A model generated the notes under the pieces. It searched no databases, was not told the origin of the DNA, and saw only the letters and a program-made list of their open reading frames with translations. Both the position numbers and the translations under genes were made by a program. A DNA stretch of 64,000 nucleotides. It comes from Sulfurimicrobium sp031426915 (GTDB lineage: Bacteria > Pseudomonadota > Gammaproteobacteria > Burkholderiales > Sulfuricellaceae). Of this stretch, positions 52,199 through 61,966 are shown piece by piece (position 1 is the stretch's first letter; every line of letters starts with the position of its first letter). Location: contig JASJPB010000028.1 of NCBI GenBank assembly GCA_031426915.1, positions 14,547 through 78,546 of the forward strand, read 5' to 3'.

Positions 52199-52253
52199 CT
52201 TACAAGACCGCGCCCCTCCCCGCAATTGGCTCCTAGCAATTGGAACTACCGCA

Positions 52254-52625
52254 ATGAAACTACACATCCAGACCGCCAACGGCACCCATCTCTTTACCGC
52301 CTACGGCGATGATTATGTCAGCGTCAACGGCGTGCGTTACCAAAGCAGCCTGATCGTGCTGCCCGAGCGCATCATTTCAGAATGGCATCCGGTTGCGCCT
52401 GACGAATTGACCCTGGAACATTTCAGCGCGCTGGCGGAGCCGGAACTGGAGATTCTGCTGCTCGGCACCGGGTCGAAGCTGCGTTTTCCCTCTCCGCGTC
52501 TGATTCATGCACTGGCGCAACAAGGTATAGGACTCGAAGCGATGGATACCTTTGCCGCCTGTCGAACCTATAACATTCTTGCGGCAGAAGGCCGGAAAGT
52601 CGCGGCGGCGCTGATTCTCGACTAG
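52254..52625 (+). CDS. Mth938-like domain protein (DUF498/NDUFAF3-like)
   Basis: A 123-aa protein with the fold core VNGVRYQSSLIVLPERIISEW, LEILLLGTGSKLRFPSPRLIHALAQQGIGLEAMDTFAACRTYNILAAEGR. In mitochondria the homologue helps complex I assembly; the bacterial role is unclear. Its stop overlaps the stop of the HAD gene on the other strand. Confidence 0.88.
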   Translation: MKLHIQTANGTHLFTAYGDDYVSVNGVRYQSSLIVLPERIISEWHPVAPDELTLEHFSALAEPELEILLLGTGSKLRFPSPRLIHALAQQGIGLEAMDTFAACRTYNILAAEGRKVAAALILD

Positions 52626-53302
52626 CCGGGGCGTTCAGACAAAGCTATCGGTTCGGGCGTGATTTCCAGAAAAGAATGAATGGCTGAAAAATCTCCCACG
52701 TCCTTGTCTGGCAAACGTGTATCCGGGCGATACACGGCCAACAAGTGCGCAATACCGTAATCCCGTGCCGAACGCAGCACCGGCAGGCTGTCATCCACCA
52801 GCAGCGTGGCTCCCGGCTCAAATTTCTCCAGCGTCTGCAATTTGTTCCAGAATTCGGGGTGTTCCTTGGGAATGCCGATATCGTGAGCGCAGATCACCGC
52901 ATCAAAATGGCCCCGCAGGCCGGTTCTCTCCATTTTCAGCGCCAGGCTTTTCTGGTGGGCGTTGGTCACCAGCACGATTCTTTTCCGCGCCCCTCGCAAT
53001 GACTCGAGAAAATCCACGACATGAGGGTGCACTGCAATGAGATGCGACACTTCTTCCTTGAGCCTGGCTATGTCCAGCTGGAGTTCGCGGCTCCAGTAAT
53101 CCACGCAATACCAGTTCATGGTGCCCACCACCCGGTCATAGCGTGGCGCAAGTTCGGCATGGGCATCGTCCCCGCTTAAACCATGACGTTCCGCATAGCG
53201 CTGCGGCACATGGCTGAGCCAGAAATGATTGTCGAAATGGAGATCGAGCAATGTGCCGTCCATATCGAGAAAAACGGTTTCTATGTATGACCAGTCAAGC
53301 AT
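52622..53302 (-). CDS. HAD-family hydrolase, probable GMP/IMP nucleotidase (YrfG-like)
   Basis: A 226-aa HAD-IA enzyme with motif I FLDMDGTLLDL, motif II LVTNAH, and motif IV LLVDDSLPVLRSARDYGI. The WLSHVPQRYAERHG cap pattern is found in YrfG, which dephosphorylates purine nucleotides. The start region overlaps the 3' end of the hybrid kinase gene by eight bases. Confidence 0.85.
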   Translation of the reverse strand: MLDWSYIETVFLDMDGTLLDLHFDNHFWLSHVPQRYAERHGLSGDDAHAELAPRYDRVVGTMNWYCVDYWSRELQLDIARLKEEVSHLIAVHPHVVDFLESLRGARKRIVLVTNAHQKSLALKMERTGLRGHFDAVICAHDIGIPKEHPEFWNKLQTLEKFEPGATLLVDDSLPVLRSARDYGIAHLLAVYRPDTRLPDKDVGDFSAIHSFLEITPEPIALSERPG

Positions 53303-56300
53303 GGACTGAACTTTCTATCGTGCGTGTGGATTCCAGGGCAATATCAAGAACATTCAGGAAATTGTCCACACTCAGGGGTTTGGTAAGGTAACTGCTGAAT
53401 CCCGCCAGCAGGCACTTTTCGATCCGTGAAGGCATGGCGTCCGCGCTCATCGCGATCACCGGAATATCGTGTAAGTCGTCGAACTCGCGCAGTAGCACCA
53501 GCGCATCAAGTCCGCTGATGCCAGGCAAATTGATATCCATCAGAATCAGGTCCGGATGCTCCGACAAGGCCTTTTCCAGTCCTTCCTCGGCCGTTTCGGT
53601 ACAAATCAACCTGAGATTGGGGCGATGCCGTTCGATAATGCTGACCACCAGATCACGGTTAGGCCGATTATCCTCCACCAACAGCAAAGTGCGAATTTCA
53701 GCGATCCTGCTCACACTTTTATTGCCCGCGACTTGAAGTTCTACTGGTGTTTCAGGGTCATCCGCCTCTCCCGGAGCGGGAAATATTTCTGGAACCTCAA
53801 TCCAGAAAGTGCTGCCTTGCCCCACTGCACTATTGGCACCCACACTCCCGCCCATCAGCTCCATCAGGCGTTTGGCCACCGCCAGGCCGACACCTGTACC
53901 CTGGATTTCAGTTACGTCCGCATTGAGGCGGTTGAATGGTTCGAACAGCTGATTCAGCCTGTCAGAAGGAATCCCGGGGCCGGTATCGATCACATTCACA
54001 CGCAGGATATTCATAGGCCTTTGTTCGCATTTCAGCGTGATCTTTCCACCCTGGCGGTTGTACTTAACCGCGTTGGAAAGATAATTGAGCATGACCTGTT
54101 TCAGGCGAATGCGATCGGCTCTAACATGATGGGGCAAGCAAGCAGATATCTCGTCCTCGACGAGAATATGACGCTCAGCCGCCAATGGCGATATCAGGTC
54201 GAGGCATTCCTCGATCACCTCGGAAGCACGAACGTCCGCCATGTGGAGTTGCATCTTGCCGGCTTCGATGCGAGCCAGATCCAGCACTTCATTCACAAGT
54301 TCCAGCAAATGCCATCCAGCTTTGAGGATCTGGTCCACATTCTCCGCTTGGGACGTAGTCAGCACTTCATCCGGATCGCTTTCCAGTAACTGCCCGAAAC
54401 CGAGAATCGCGTTCAGGGGCGTTCGCAGCTCATGACTCATGCGTGACAAGAACTCGGATTTGGCGCGGTTGGCGGTTTCCGCTGCTTCCTTGGCGCGCAA
54501 CAGATCCAGTTCGGCCAGCTTGCGTTGGGTAATGTCATGGAGAACCGAAAGCATGCAACGCTCGCCGTTGATCTCGGTGATTTCCGCCGATACCAGAACA
54601 GTGTGGATATCTCCTGCGCGGTTGTAAAAGGACTGCTCAAACTCCCGAAGCGTACCCCGCTGTAGCAGCAGGGCAAGCATATCGGCACGTTTGGTCCGAT
54701 CGGTGCACAATCCCAGCTCAAGGGGCTTGTTGCCGAGCAGTTGTGAGCGTTCATATCCGGAAAATTCGACAAAGCGTTCGTTCATATCGACAAAACGCTC
54801 ATCAACCAAGGAAGTAATGGAAATCGCATCCGGGCTGACATTGAACGCCTGCTTGAGACGCGTCTCCGATTGGCGCAGATGTTCAGCGGCGCGCCGTTTT
54901 TCCTCGCTCATCCGCAACATGGTAATGCCGTAGGCAAGATTTCCCGCCAACTCCTGCAGCAGGGTGACTTCTTCTTCCTGAAAACCCTGAGGCTGCGAGG
55001 AATAAACATTCAGGCTGCCGATCGTTTCCCCACTGATCAGCAGCGGGAGTGCCGCCACACTTCGATAACCACGTTCGACAGCGTCTTCACGCCAGGGCTG
55101 TAAATTCGAGGCATTCACATCCCTGATTACGGATGCACGCCCGGTGCGAATTGCCGTACCGACAGGGCCGCGCCCGCGCTCGCTATCCGCCCAGGTCAAA
55201 TGCACGGTTTGCAGATAGTTATCCTCAAAACCGGCCAGGGCCACCGGCTCCACGGACTTGTCCTTATCGTCGTGACGGTACCCCACCCATGCCATGTGGT
55301 AACCGCCGACGCTGACGATGATCTGGCAAACTTCGTTCAGCAACTGCAGGATATTGTCCGCCCGCACCAGCAAATCCTCACAAGCGCTCAGCGCCATCAA
55401 GGTGCGGTTCAAGCTGAGCAGCGACTGTTCCGCCCGCTTGCTCTCGGTAATATCAGTGCGGATGGCGACATACTGATAGGGCGCCCCAAGTGCATCCATG
55501 AACGGGACGATGGAAGTCTCAACCCAATAGAAACTGCCATCTTTCTTGCGGTTGCACACTTCCCCATGCCACACTTTTCCGGACCCAATCGTACGCCACA
55601 TGCCCTGGAAGAAATCCCGTCCATGGTGGCCTGAATTGAGAATGCGGTGATTTCGCCCCAGCAACTCCTCGCGGCTGTACTGGCTGACTTCACAGAACTT
55701 ATCGTTGGCATAGGTGATGTTCCCCCGAGGATCCGTAATGGCAACAATGGAGTGTTGATCCAGGGCGAATTTCTGGTTCATCAACTCGGCGCTGGTCTGC
55801 TCCAGTTCCATGGTGTGTCGGGCCAACGCCACTTCGAACTGCTCACGCTCGGCGAGGTGTTGCTTCAGTTGCTGATTGGCATGGCTCAGTTCTTCCGTGC
55901 GCGCGGCAACCTTTTGCTCCAGAGTCGAATAGGATCGTCCCAGTTCGGTGTAGCTACGGTTCAATTCCATCGTCATCTCGCTGAAATTATCCACCAGCGC
56001 GTCGATCTCGCGCACCGGGCTGTGATCGAGCTGAATATTCTCGTCACCCAGCAACCTGGCCTTGATGTGCGTCGTGGCCTCGGCCAGGCGCTCCAGCGGC
56101 TCGACCAGGCGCCGACTGACCAGGGAAGCAACCACAAAGGCGATGATGATACCTGCCCACATCAGTGCCAGATTGTTGACCAGGCGCTGCTGCAGGGCTT
56201 GAAAATAGGGCCGCACCGGAATTTCCAGGTACAGGGTCCAGGCTTGGTCGGGGCCGACGCGCGTCTCGCTCACGTAGCGCGCAGCGTACATCTGCTGCAA

Positions 56301-57569
56301 ATTCAGTCCGCTGGTCACCATGCCGGCATTGACATCCCACACTGGAGCCGAGGTTTGCACAGGCGGCGACATACGTTCCATCCCCGCCAGATCGCCACGC
56401 GTGGAGGCAATCACCCGCAACTGGCGGTCAAGCAGGGTAATCCCGGCCCCCTCCGCGCTGGCACGGGCATGCATATCCAGCAATACTTTCAGTTCGGACA
56501 GCCGCACCAACACTGCCACATAGCCGGCCAGCATGCTTTCCCCGGCCTGTCCTGTCGTCGTCAGTGGCATGGCGAAAGCCAGCGTCGGAGCAAGGCTGAC
56601 CTTGCCGACAAACACATCGGACACCACCGGCCGCAGCGTGTGTTTCAGGTCCTGGAACCACAAGCGATCCGACAGGTCCAGAACCCTCTCGTTATATGTT
56701 CCATCACCATAATAGGAAGTGGCAATGGCAACTCCATCCCCCCTGCCCACATGCACCGCTTCGAGGTCGCCCGCCATCAACTTGATCAGATCGGCCGAAC
56801 GCTGAAGATTTTCTGCCGGGACCGAGCCCGCCGTTCCGGTTATTGTCCCCAACCTGCGTACCAGTTGCTGGCGCTGCTCGCTCCAGGATGCCAGGTGCGA
56901 CTGGATTTCCGCCGCGTAGCCATTCAGTTGCCCCTGAATACGTGATTCCATGCGTTTGACTTCATCCCTGCCGTTGAGCACGATGACGAAAAATGCCGAG
57001 AACACCAGAAAGGCAGCCAGCAAGTTGAAGGCAAGGTGCTGCAGCGCCACGCGTTGCAGTTCCTCCGCCGCGCCGACCCAGCGTCTGAGCGGCAGGTAGT
57101 CCAGCAACAACCCAGCTACCAGCGCATTGAATATACCGTTGAAACCCAGAATCATGGCGAAATACCAGGCAGTGGAAAGGTCGCCATGCTGCAGCCACAG
57201 TTCGATCCCCAACATCAGCGGCATGCCCAGCAGCAGCCAGTACGCGCCATCAACCAGTGCGATGTTGCGGCAGCGGCCATACCGCAGCGCCATGCCGACG
57301 ACCAAGGGCTCCAACGCCAACAAGGTGGCGGCGGCGGCATAATTGGAGGTCTCGAACAGGGCAAAGGCCGCTCCCGCGACGCCTGACGCAATGCCCCAGC
57401 CGATACCGAACAGACGCAATGCCAGCAGCGTGGCAATGCTCCCAAACAAAAATCCGGCACCGATAAACAGATGGAGATGGAAATAGTTGCCGCTGAACGC
57501 CGCTCCGAAAAAAACCGCGAGTGCCACGCTCGAACGTAATGATAGATTGGTCAAAGCAAACAAGTGCAA
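53295..57569 (-). CDS. Very large multi-sensor hybrid histidine kinase
   Basis: 1424 aa. Residues ~10-200 form a MASE1-like block of 6-8 membrane helices; ~205-455 an extracytoplasmic double-Cache-like sensor; helix ~463-485 with HAMP to ~540; coiled coil ~540-600; PAS ~600-712; GAF ~730-885; PAS ~905-1015; His1046 (SHELRTP) and ATPase domain (NYLSNAVKYN, DTGPGI, GTGVGL); receiver ~1290-1412 with Asp1345. It is divergent from the chemotaxis operon. The ligand is unknown; N-terminal block and GAF suggest several inputs. Confidence 0.9.
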   Translation of the reverse strand: MHLFALTNLSLRSSVALAVFFGAAFSGNYFHLHLFIGAGFLFGSIATLLALRLFGIGWGIASGVAGAAFALFETSNYAAAATLLALEPLVVGMALRYGRCRNIALVDGAYWLLLGMPLMLGIELWLQHGDLSTAWYFAMILGFNGIFNALVAGLLLDYLPLRRWVGAAEELQRVALQHLAFNLLAAFLVFSAFFVIVLNGRDEVKRMESRIQGQLNGYAAEIQSHLASWSEQRQQLVRRLGTITGTAGSVPAENLQRSADLIKLMAGDLEAVHVGRGDGVAIATSYYGDGTYNERVLDLSDRLWFQDLKHTLRPVVSDVFVGKVSLAPTLAFAMPLTTTGQAGESMLAGYVAVLVRLSELKVLLDMHARASAEGAGITLLDRQLRVIASTRGDLAGMERMSPPVQTSAPVWDVNAGMVTSGLNLQQMYAARYVSETRVGPDQAWTLYLEIPVRPYFQALQQRLVNNLALMWAGIIIAFVVASLVSRRLVEPLERLAEATTHIKARLLGDENIQLDHSPVREIDALVDNFSEMTMELNRSYTELGRSYSTLEQKVAARTEELSHANQQLKQHLAEREQFEVALARHTMELEQTSAELMNQKFALDQHSIVAITDPRGNITYANDKFCEVSQYSREELLGRNHRILNSGHHGRDFFQGMWRTIGSGKVWHGEVCNRKKDGSFYWVETSIVPFMDALGAPYQYVAIRTDITESKRAEQSLLSLNRTLMALSACEDLLVRADNILQLLNEVCQIIVSVGGYHMAWVGYRHDDKDKSVEPVALAGFEDNYLQTVHLTWADSERGRGPVGTAIRTGRASVIRDVNASNLQPWREDAVERGYRSVAALPLLISGETIGSLNVYSSQPQGFQEEEVTLLQELAGNLAYGITMLRMSEEKRRAAEHLRQSETRLKQAFNVSPDAISITSLVDERFVDMNERFVEFSGYERSQLLGNKPLELGLCTDRTKRADMLALLLQRGTLREFEQSFYNRAGDIHTVLVSAEITEINGERCMLSVLHDITQRKLAELDLLRAKEAAETANRAKSEFLSRMSHELRTPLNAILGFGQLLESDPDEVLTTSQAENVDQILKAGWHLLELVNEVLDLARIEAGKMQLHMADVRASEVIEECLDLISPLAAERHILVEDEISACLPHHVRADRIRLKQVMLNYLSNAVKYNRQGGKITLKCEQRPMNILRVNVIDTGPGIPSDRLNQLFEPFNRLNADVTEIQGTGVGLAVAKRLMELMGGSVGANSAVGQGSTFWIEVPEIFPAPGEADDPETPVELQVAGNKSVSRIAEIRTLLLVEDNRPNRDLVVSIIERHRPNLRLICTETAEEGLEKALSEHPDLILMDINLPGISGLDALVLLREFDDLHDIPVIAMSADAMPSRIEKCLLAGFSSYLTKPLSVDNFLNVLDIALESTRTIESSVHA

Positions 57570-57630
57570 CGTCTTCCCTTCATCTTGACGTGGTATATAG
57601 CCCTTTTCCCAAAAAAAGATAACGTATAAA

Positions 57631-57680
57631 TACGACTTAATTACGACTTAATTACGACTTAATTACGACTTAATTACGAC
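57631..57680. repeat. 11-bp tandem repeat (tacgacttaat) x 4.5
   Basis: Exact copies at 57631, 57642, 57653 and 57664, then tacgac at 57675-57680. The period is close to one turn of DNA, so all copies face the same side of the helix. Either a regulator-binding array or a slipped-strand tract. Confidence 0.85.
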
Positions 57681-57918
57681 TATGTCTTATGGTCGGCGGA
57701 TCATCATATACCAGTCCAAACAAACTTGGAAATCCTGAATATCAAAAAATATTATCTTTTATAACAATAAAATAAGAAATTCCCTTGCCCTCTGGATTAC
57801 GTTGATGGACTCGCTGTTGAAATGTCCGAAAGCCTGTTTGAAGTAATATAAATCTGATAACCTATGTAGGATGGGAAGTCCGTAATAACAGGATGTTTCA
57901 ATCCGAATTTATAAACAT

Positions 57919-57934
57919 GTCGGATTAATCTGAC
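57919..57934. promoter_or_regulatory. Near-perfect 16-bp palindrome upstream of the che operon
   Basis: gtcggattaatctgac is self-complementary at 14 of 16 positions. It could be an operator; the T/A-rich centre also overlaps the right arm of a hairpin. Confidence 0.4.
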
Positions 57935-58010
57935 AAAAAACAAAAAACACGCCGTTATAAAAATATTGGCTGTCGCTTGAAATGCCTCGCAAAAGGGAGA
58001 TGCAAATAAC

Positions 58011-59276
58011 GTGAACCGACATCCCAAGCCCCATTTTTTTGCCAAGGCCATGTTCGTGGGCGTTGCCCTGGGGTTGGCAGCAGTGACCATCGAATGGTTG
58101 ATGGGAAACCTCGATGATTATTCAAAAGTGATTTCCAATTCGCCACATCTTTTATTGATCGGCATCGTCTATTTCGGCTGGGCGCTGATTTTTAAAATCA
58201 CGCTGGACCGAGCAGCGCAGAGAGAGGCTGCCCGGTGGGAAGAAACCGACACCACACTCAAGTCACTGACCAGCAAAACTCATACGCTATTCAAGCAGAT
58301 CTACGCAGAGAGCAATGAACAAATCATCGGCATCAAGCAGGAAGTCAAGCAAACCCAGGATATTCTCGCCGATGCCATACACAAGCTGGTGACCAGTTTT
58401 ACCGGCATGGAAGCGCGCACTCGCGATCAGCGACGGCTCGCCCTCGAACTCACCGACAGCGATCAGGGCAGCGGCGAAAGCTCAACCCAGCAAGCCTCTT
58501 TTGAAGCCTTCATCCATGAAACTTCAGAGACCCTGGCCACCTTCGTCGAAACCACGGTGGAAACCAGCAAGATCGGTATGTCGCTGGTGGAAATGATGGA
58601 CGACATCAAGGCCGATGTGGACAAAATCATGGGCGCACTGGGAGAAATTCAGGCCATTTCACAACAAACCAACCTGCTCGCGCTCAACGCAGCCATTGAA
58701 GCTGCCCGTGCCGGGGAAGCGGGACGGGGGTTCGCTGTGGTTGCGGATGAAGTGCGCAAGCTTTCCACTCGCTCCAACAGCTTCAGCGACTCGATCGGAC
58801 AACACATGCGAAGGGTAAATGTCTCGGTACAGGATGCAGAGAAAGCCATTACCGCCATGGCTTCCAAGGATATGAACTTCGCGCTGAAGTCCAAGACCCG
58901 GGTGCAGGATATGATGCAGGAGATCTCGGTTATCAACCACAAGATGTCGACAACGGTGGATCAACTTTCCACTATTGCCAACGAGGTGGAACAAGACGTG
59001 CGCATAGCAGTGACATCGCTGCAATTCCAGGATCTGTCCACCCAGCTTCTTGCCCATATTCAGGGGCGCGTCGATGCCATCGAATGCATGTTGAGCAGTA
59101 TCGCCACGATTTCCATGGATGAAAATGGCGCGGAGCCCGATCCCGCGGATGATTCCAGCCTCCGCCTCAACCGTTTTCAGCAGGGAATTGACGAAGCGAC
59201 CGAAATGATCAAACAGTTGAAGCACAACCCTGTGACGCAGGAGCAGATGGCGGCGGGAGACATCGAGCTTTTCTAG
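58011..59276 (+). CDS. Methyl-accepting chemotaxis protein with minimal periplasmic loop
   Basis: 421 aa. Two membrane helices (~11-31 and ~47-66) with a loop of only ~15 residues, then a cytoplasmic coiled coil. The conserved hairpin tip EIQAISQQTNLLALNAAIEAARAGEAGRGFAVVADEVRKLS binds CheW and CheA. It has no HAMP visible and probably senses internal or membrane state. GTG start with AAGGGAG upstream. Confidence 0.88.
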   Translation: MNRHPKPHFFAKAMFVGVALGLAAVTIEWLMGNLDDYSKVISNSPHLLLIGIVYFGWALIFKITLDRAAQREAARWEETDTTLKSLTSKTHTLFKQIYAESNEQIIGIKQEVKQTQDILADAIHKLVTSFTGMEARTRDQRRLALELTDSDQGSGESSTQQASFEAFIHETSETLATFVETTVETSKIGMSLVEMMDDIKADVDKIMGALGEIQAISQQTNLLALNAAIEAARAGEAGRGFAVVADEVRKLSTRSNSFSDSIGQHMRRVNVSVQDAEKAITAMASKDMNFALKSKTRVQDMMQEISVINHKMSTTVDQLSTIANEVEQDVRIAVTSLQFQDLSTQLLAHIQGRVDAIECMLSSIATISMDENGAEPDPADDSSLRLNRFQQGIDEATEMIKQLKHNPVTQEQMAAGDIELF

Positions 59277-59329
59277 ACGCTTTTGATTGCTGTCACCTAA
59301 ATAATTCAAGACAAGAACGGAGCATTTTC

Positions 59330-59695
59330 ATGGCAAAAACAATTCTCGCAGTGGACGATTCAGCCTCCATCCGCCAAATGGTTTCCTTCACACTGAAAAG
59401 CGCGGGCTACGAAATCACTGAAGCAGTTGACGGACAGGACGGCCTCAATAAGGCCAAGAGCAAGAGTTTCAACCTGATCCTCACCGACCAGAACATGCCG
59501 AATATGGACGGCCTGTCACTGATCAAGAACCTGCGCGCCATGCCTGCCTATAAAGCGGTACCGATCCTGATGCTCACAACCGAATCGGGCGATACCATGA
59601 AAGCGCAAGGCAAGGCTGCCGGTGCCACCGGATGGCTGGTGAAACCTTTTGATCCGCAAAAGCTGGTCGAAGTCGTCAAGAAAGTGATTGGCTAG
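59330..59695 (+). CDS. CheY-like single-domain response regulator
   Basis: 121 aa receiver: acidic pocket AVDDSAS, phospho-site LILTDQNMPNMDGL, Thr/Ser and Lys positions (LTTES, VKPFDPQKL). Typical chemotaxis output regulator (CheY or PilH type). Lies between the MCP and cheA. Confidence 0.92.
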   Translation: MAKTILAVDDSASIRQMVSFTLKSAGYEITEAVDGQDGLNKAKSKSFNLILTDQNMPNMDGLSLIKNLRAMPAYKAVPILMLTTESGDTMKAQGKAAGATGWLVKPFDPQKLVEVVKKVIG

Positions 59696-59702
59696 GCGAA
59701 GC

Positions 59703-59796
59703 CCAGGGGTAAGGATCAGGGGATAGGTATTGGGGAAAACCCACTCACCCCCAGCATCCCCTGACCCCTAATAATCCCTAACCCCTAATCCCTGGA
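59703..59796. repeat. G/C-rich foldback repeat between cheY-like gene and cheA
   Basis: The left side is G-rich and the right side C-rich with repeated cccctaa words; the best arms are tcaggggat (59716-59724) and atcccctga (59756-59764), perfect 9 bp, with further weaker pairing out to the ends. Confidence 0.55.
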
Positions 59797-59802
59797 AATA
59801 CC

Positions 59803-61944
59803 ATGACCATCGATATGAGCCAGTTCTACCAGGTGTTCTTCGAGGAAACTGCGGAACATCTGGCGCAAATGGAAAGCCTCCTGCTCGGGCTTGACATCAA
59901 CGCCCCCAACCTCGACGATCTTAACGCTATTTTCCGCGCGGCCCACTCCATCAAGGGCGGAAGCGGCACCTTCGGTTTTACCGACATGACCGAGGTCACC
60001 CACATCCTGGAAAACCTGCTTGATCGTCTGCGCAAGGAGGAACTGCCGCTCAGGAATGAAATGGTGGATGCATTCCTCCAGGCGGGAGACGTGCTCAAGG
60101 CACAGCTCGACGCCCACCAGAATGGCGGCGAGGTTGCCCAGGAATTAATTGACACTGTATGCGCAGAGCTTAAACAACTGACGAGCGACGAGGTCGCCCC
60201 GGTGGAAACGGCCATGCAGGTTGTAGATTCCGCCCTTCCCTGCGCCACTCCCGAATATGCCATCGCATACACCCCGGATGAGGAAACCGCGTCCAATCCG
60301 GAACGACTGGAAAATCTCTACGCCGAACTGCGTCGCCTTGGCGAATTGACCATCACCGACGAGGGCTCGGTCAAGCACTTACGCCTCGCCACCACGGCGG
60401 GCGAGGACGAGATCCGCGATACTTTCTCCTTTGTCGCCGCACCCGAGCAATACAGCATTGACGCTCTTGCGGCACCTGCTGAAAACGGTGAAGAAACCGC
60501 TTATGGTTTCTTCACCGAGCTGCCCTCCTCTCAGGACAGTGAGCAAAGCGATGGCTATGGCTTTTTTACTCCCCTTGAAGAAGTTCAGTCGCAGGTGGAA
60601 GAACAACAAGGCTACGGCTTCTTTGAGGACATCCCCACTCCCCCTGCCGCTGCCGCTGCTGCGCAAACCTCAGCTGTGTCCGCAAATAATACTGAAGCAT
60701 CCCATAAATGGGGTCGCCGCGAAGCCGACCGGCACGCCGCAACGACACCAGCCGCAGCTCCTTCCAGCAGCGCACAGACAGCGGACTCTTCGATCCGTGT
60801 GAGCGTTGAGAAAGTGGATCAACTCATCAATCTGGTAGGCGAACTGGTCATCACCCAGGCCATGCTGGCACAGACATCCAGCACTATTGACCCCGTCATC
60901 TATGAAAACCTGATCAACGGCATGGCGCAACTGGAACGCAACACGCGGGATTTGCAGGAAGCCGTGATGTCGATCCGCATGATGCCGATCGGCTTTGTCT
61001 TCAGCCGCTTTCCGCGCGTGGTGCGCGACCTTGCCGGCAAGTTGAAAAAACAGGTGGAACTCAAGACTGTGGGTGAAGGCACCGAATTGGATAAGGGGCT
61101 GATCGAAAAGCTTGCCGACCCGCTTACCCATTTGATACGCAACAGCCTGGATCATGGCATTGAAGAACCGGATCAACGCGTTGCCAAGGGCAAGGATCCC
61201 AAGGGCACCATCACCCTGAGCGCGGCACATCAGGGCGGCAACATCGTGATCGTGGTTGGTGACGATGGCGCAGGCCTGAACCGTGAAAGAATTCTGGCCA
61301 AGGCGACAGAAAAAGGGATACCCGTAGCGGACAATGCCACCGATCAGGACGTATGGCAGCTCATTCTCGCACCGGGCTTCTCCACCGCGGATATCGTGAC
61401 GGATGTGTCCGGTCGAGGTGTCGGCATGGATGTGGTCAAGCGCAATATCCACGAAATGGGCGGCCGCATGGAAATTGACTCGGCATCGGGTCATGGCACC
61501 CGCATGACCATCCGCCTGCCCCTCACCCTGGCAATTCTGGACGGCATGTCCATCGCCGTGGGAAATGTCATTTACATTTTGCCGCTGACCTTCATTGTCG
61601 AATCGCTGCAACCCACCGCGCAGGACATCAAAACCGTGAGCGGCGAGGGCCGCCTGGTACATGTGCGCGGAGAGTATGTGCCGCTGATTGCACTGCACGA
61701 GCTCTTCAACATCGTGCCCAAGGTGACACGACCCGAAGATGGCATCCTCGTGCTGCTGGAAGCCGAAGGCAGAAAAGTCGCGCTGTTCGTGGATGAGCTG
61801 GTGGGCCAACACCAGGTTGTGATCAAGAGCCTGGAATCCAACTACCGCAAAGTGGTTGGCGTCTCCGGCGCAACCATCATGGGCGACGGCAAGGTAGCAC
61901 TGATCCTGGATATCGGCGCTCTGGTACATATGGCACAAAGCTAA
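59803..61944 (+). CDS. cheA: Chemotaxis histidine kinase CheA with YGFF linker repeats
   Basis: 713 aa. HPt (P1) ~1-110 with phospho-His48 (AAHSIKGGSGTFG); a variable region ~160-215; three YGFF motifs (Tyr234, Tyr252, Tyr271) in an acidic, Ala-rich linker; dimerisation P3 ~330-400; ATPase P4 with HLIRNSLDHGIE and GRGVGMDVVK; P5/CheW-like C-terminus. It phosphorylates CheY. A CheY-binding P2 domain in usual form is not evident. Confidence 0.93.
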   Translation: MTIDMSQFYQVFFEETAEHLAQMESLLLGLDINAPNLDDLNAIFRAAHSIKGGSGTFGFTDMTEVTHILENLLDRLRKEELPLRNEMVDAFLQAGDVLKAQLDAHQNGGEVAQELIDTVCAELKQLTSDEVAPVETAMQVVDSALPCATPEYAIAYTPDEETASNPERLENLYAELRRLGELTITDEGSVKHLRLATTAGEDEIRDTFSFVAAPEQYSIDALAAPAENGEETAYGFFTELPSSQDSEQSDGYGFFTPLEEVQSQVEEQQGYGFFEDIPTPPAAAAAAQTSAVSANNTEASHKWGRREADRHAATTPAAAPSSSAQTADSSIRVSVEKVDQLINLVGELVITQAMLAQTSSTIDPVIYENLINGMAQLERNTRDLQEAVMSIRMMPIGFVFSRFPRVVRDLAGKLKKQVELKTVGEGTELDKGLIEKLADPLTHLIRNSLDHGIEEPDQRVAKGKDPKGTITLSAAHQGGNIVIVVGDDGAGLNRERILAKATEKGIPVADNATDQDVWQLILAPGFSTADIVTDVSGRGVGMDVVKRNIHEMGGRMEIDSASGHGTRMTIRLPLTLAILDGMSIAVGNVIYILPLTFIVESLQPTAQDIKTVSGEGRLVHVRGEYVPLIALHELFNIVPKVTRPEDGILVLLEAEGRKVALFVDELVGQHQVVIKSLESNYRKVVGVSGATIMGDGKVALILDIGALVHMAQS

Positions 61945-61966
61945 CCTATCTTACTCAGGAGGCATC

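Larger units (their letters stand above)
57570..58010. other. 440-base intergenic region between the hybrid kinase and the chemotaxis operon
   Basis: AT-rich, no gene seen. It holds an 11-bp tandem repeat (57631-57680), a hairpin aatccga/tcggatt (57900-57906 and 57920-57926) and a palindrome at 57919-57934. Both promoters of the divergent genes should lie here; none stands out clearly. Confidence 0.7.

Noticed and set aside
52140..52253. Riboswitch or small RNA in the alaA/Mth938 divergence
   Set aside because: Only a -10-like TATAAT and short repeats of gcaattgg are visible; no consistent structured element could be drawn.
57631..57680. CRISPR array
   Set aside because: The repeats are 11 bp and directly adjacent with no spacers; no cas genes nearby.
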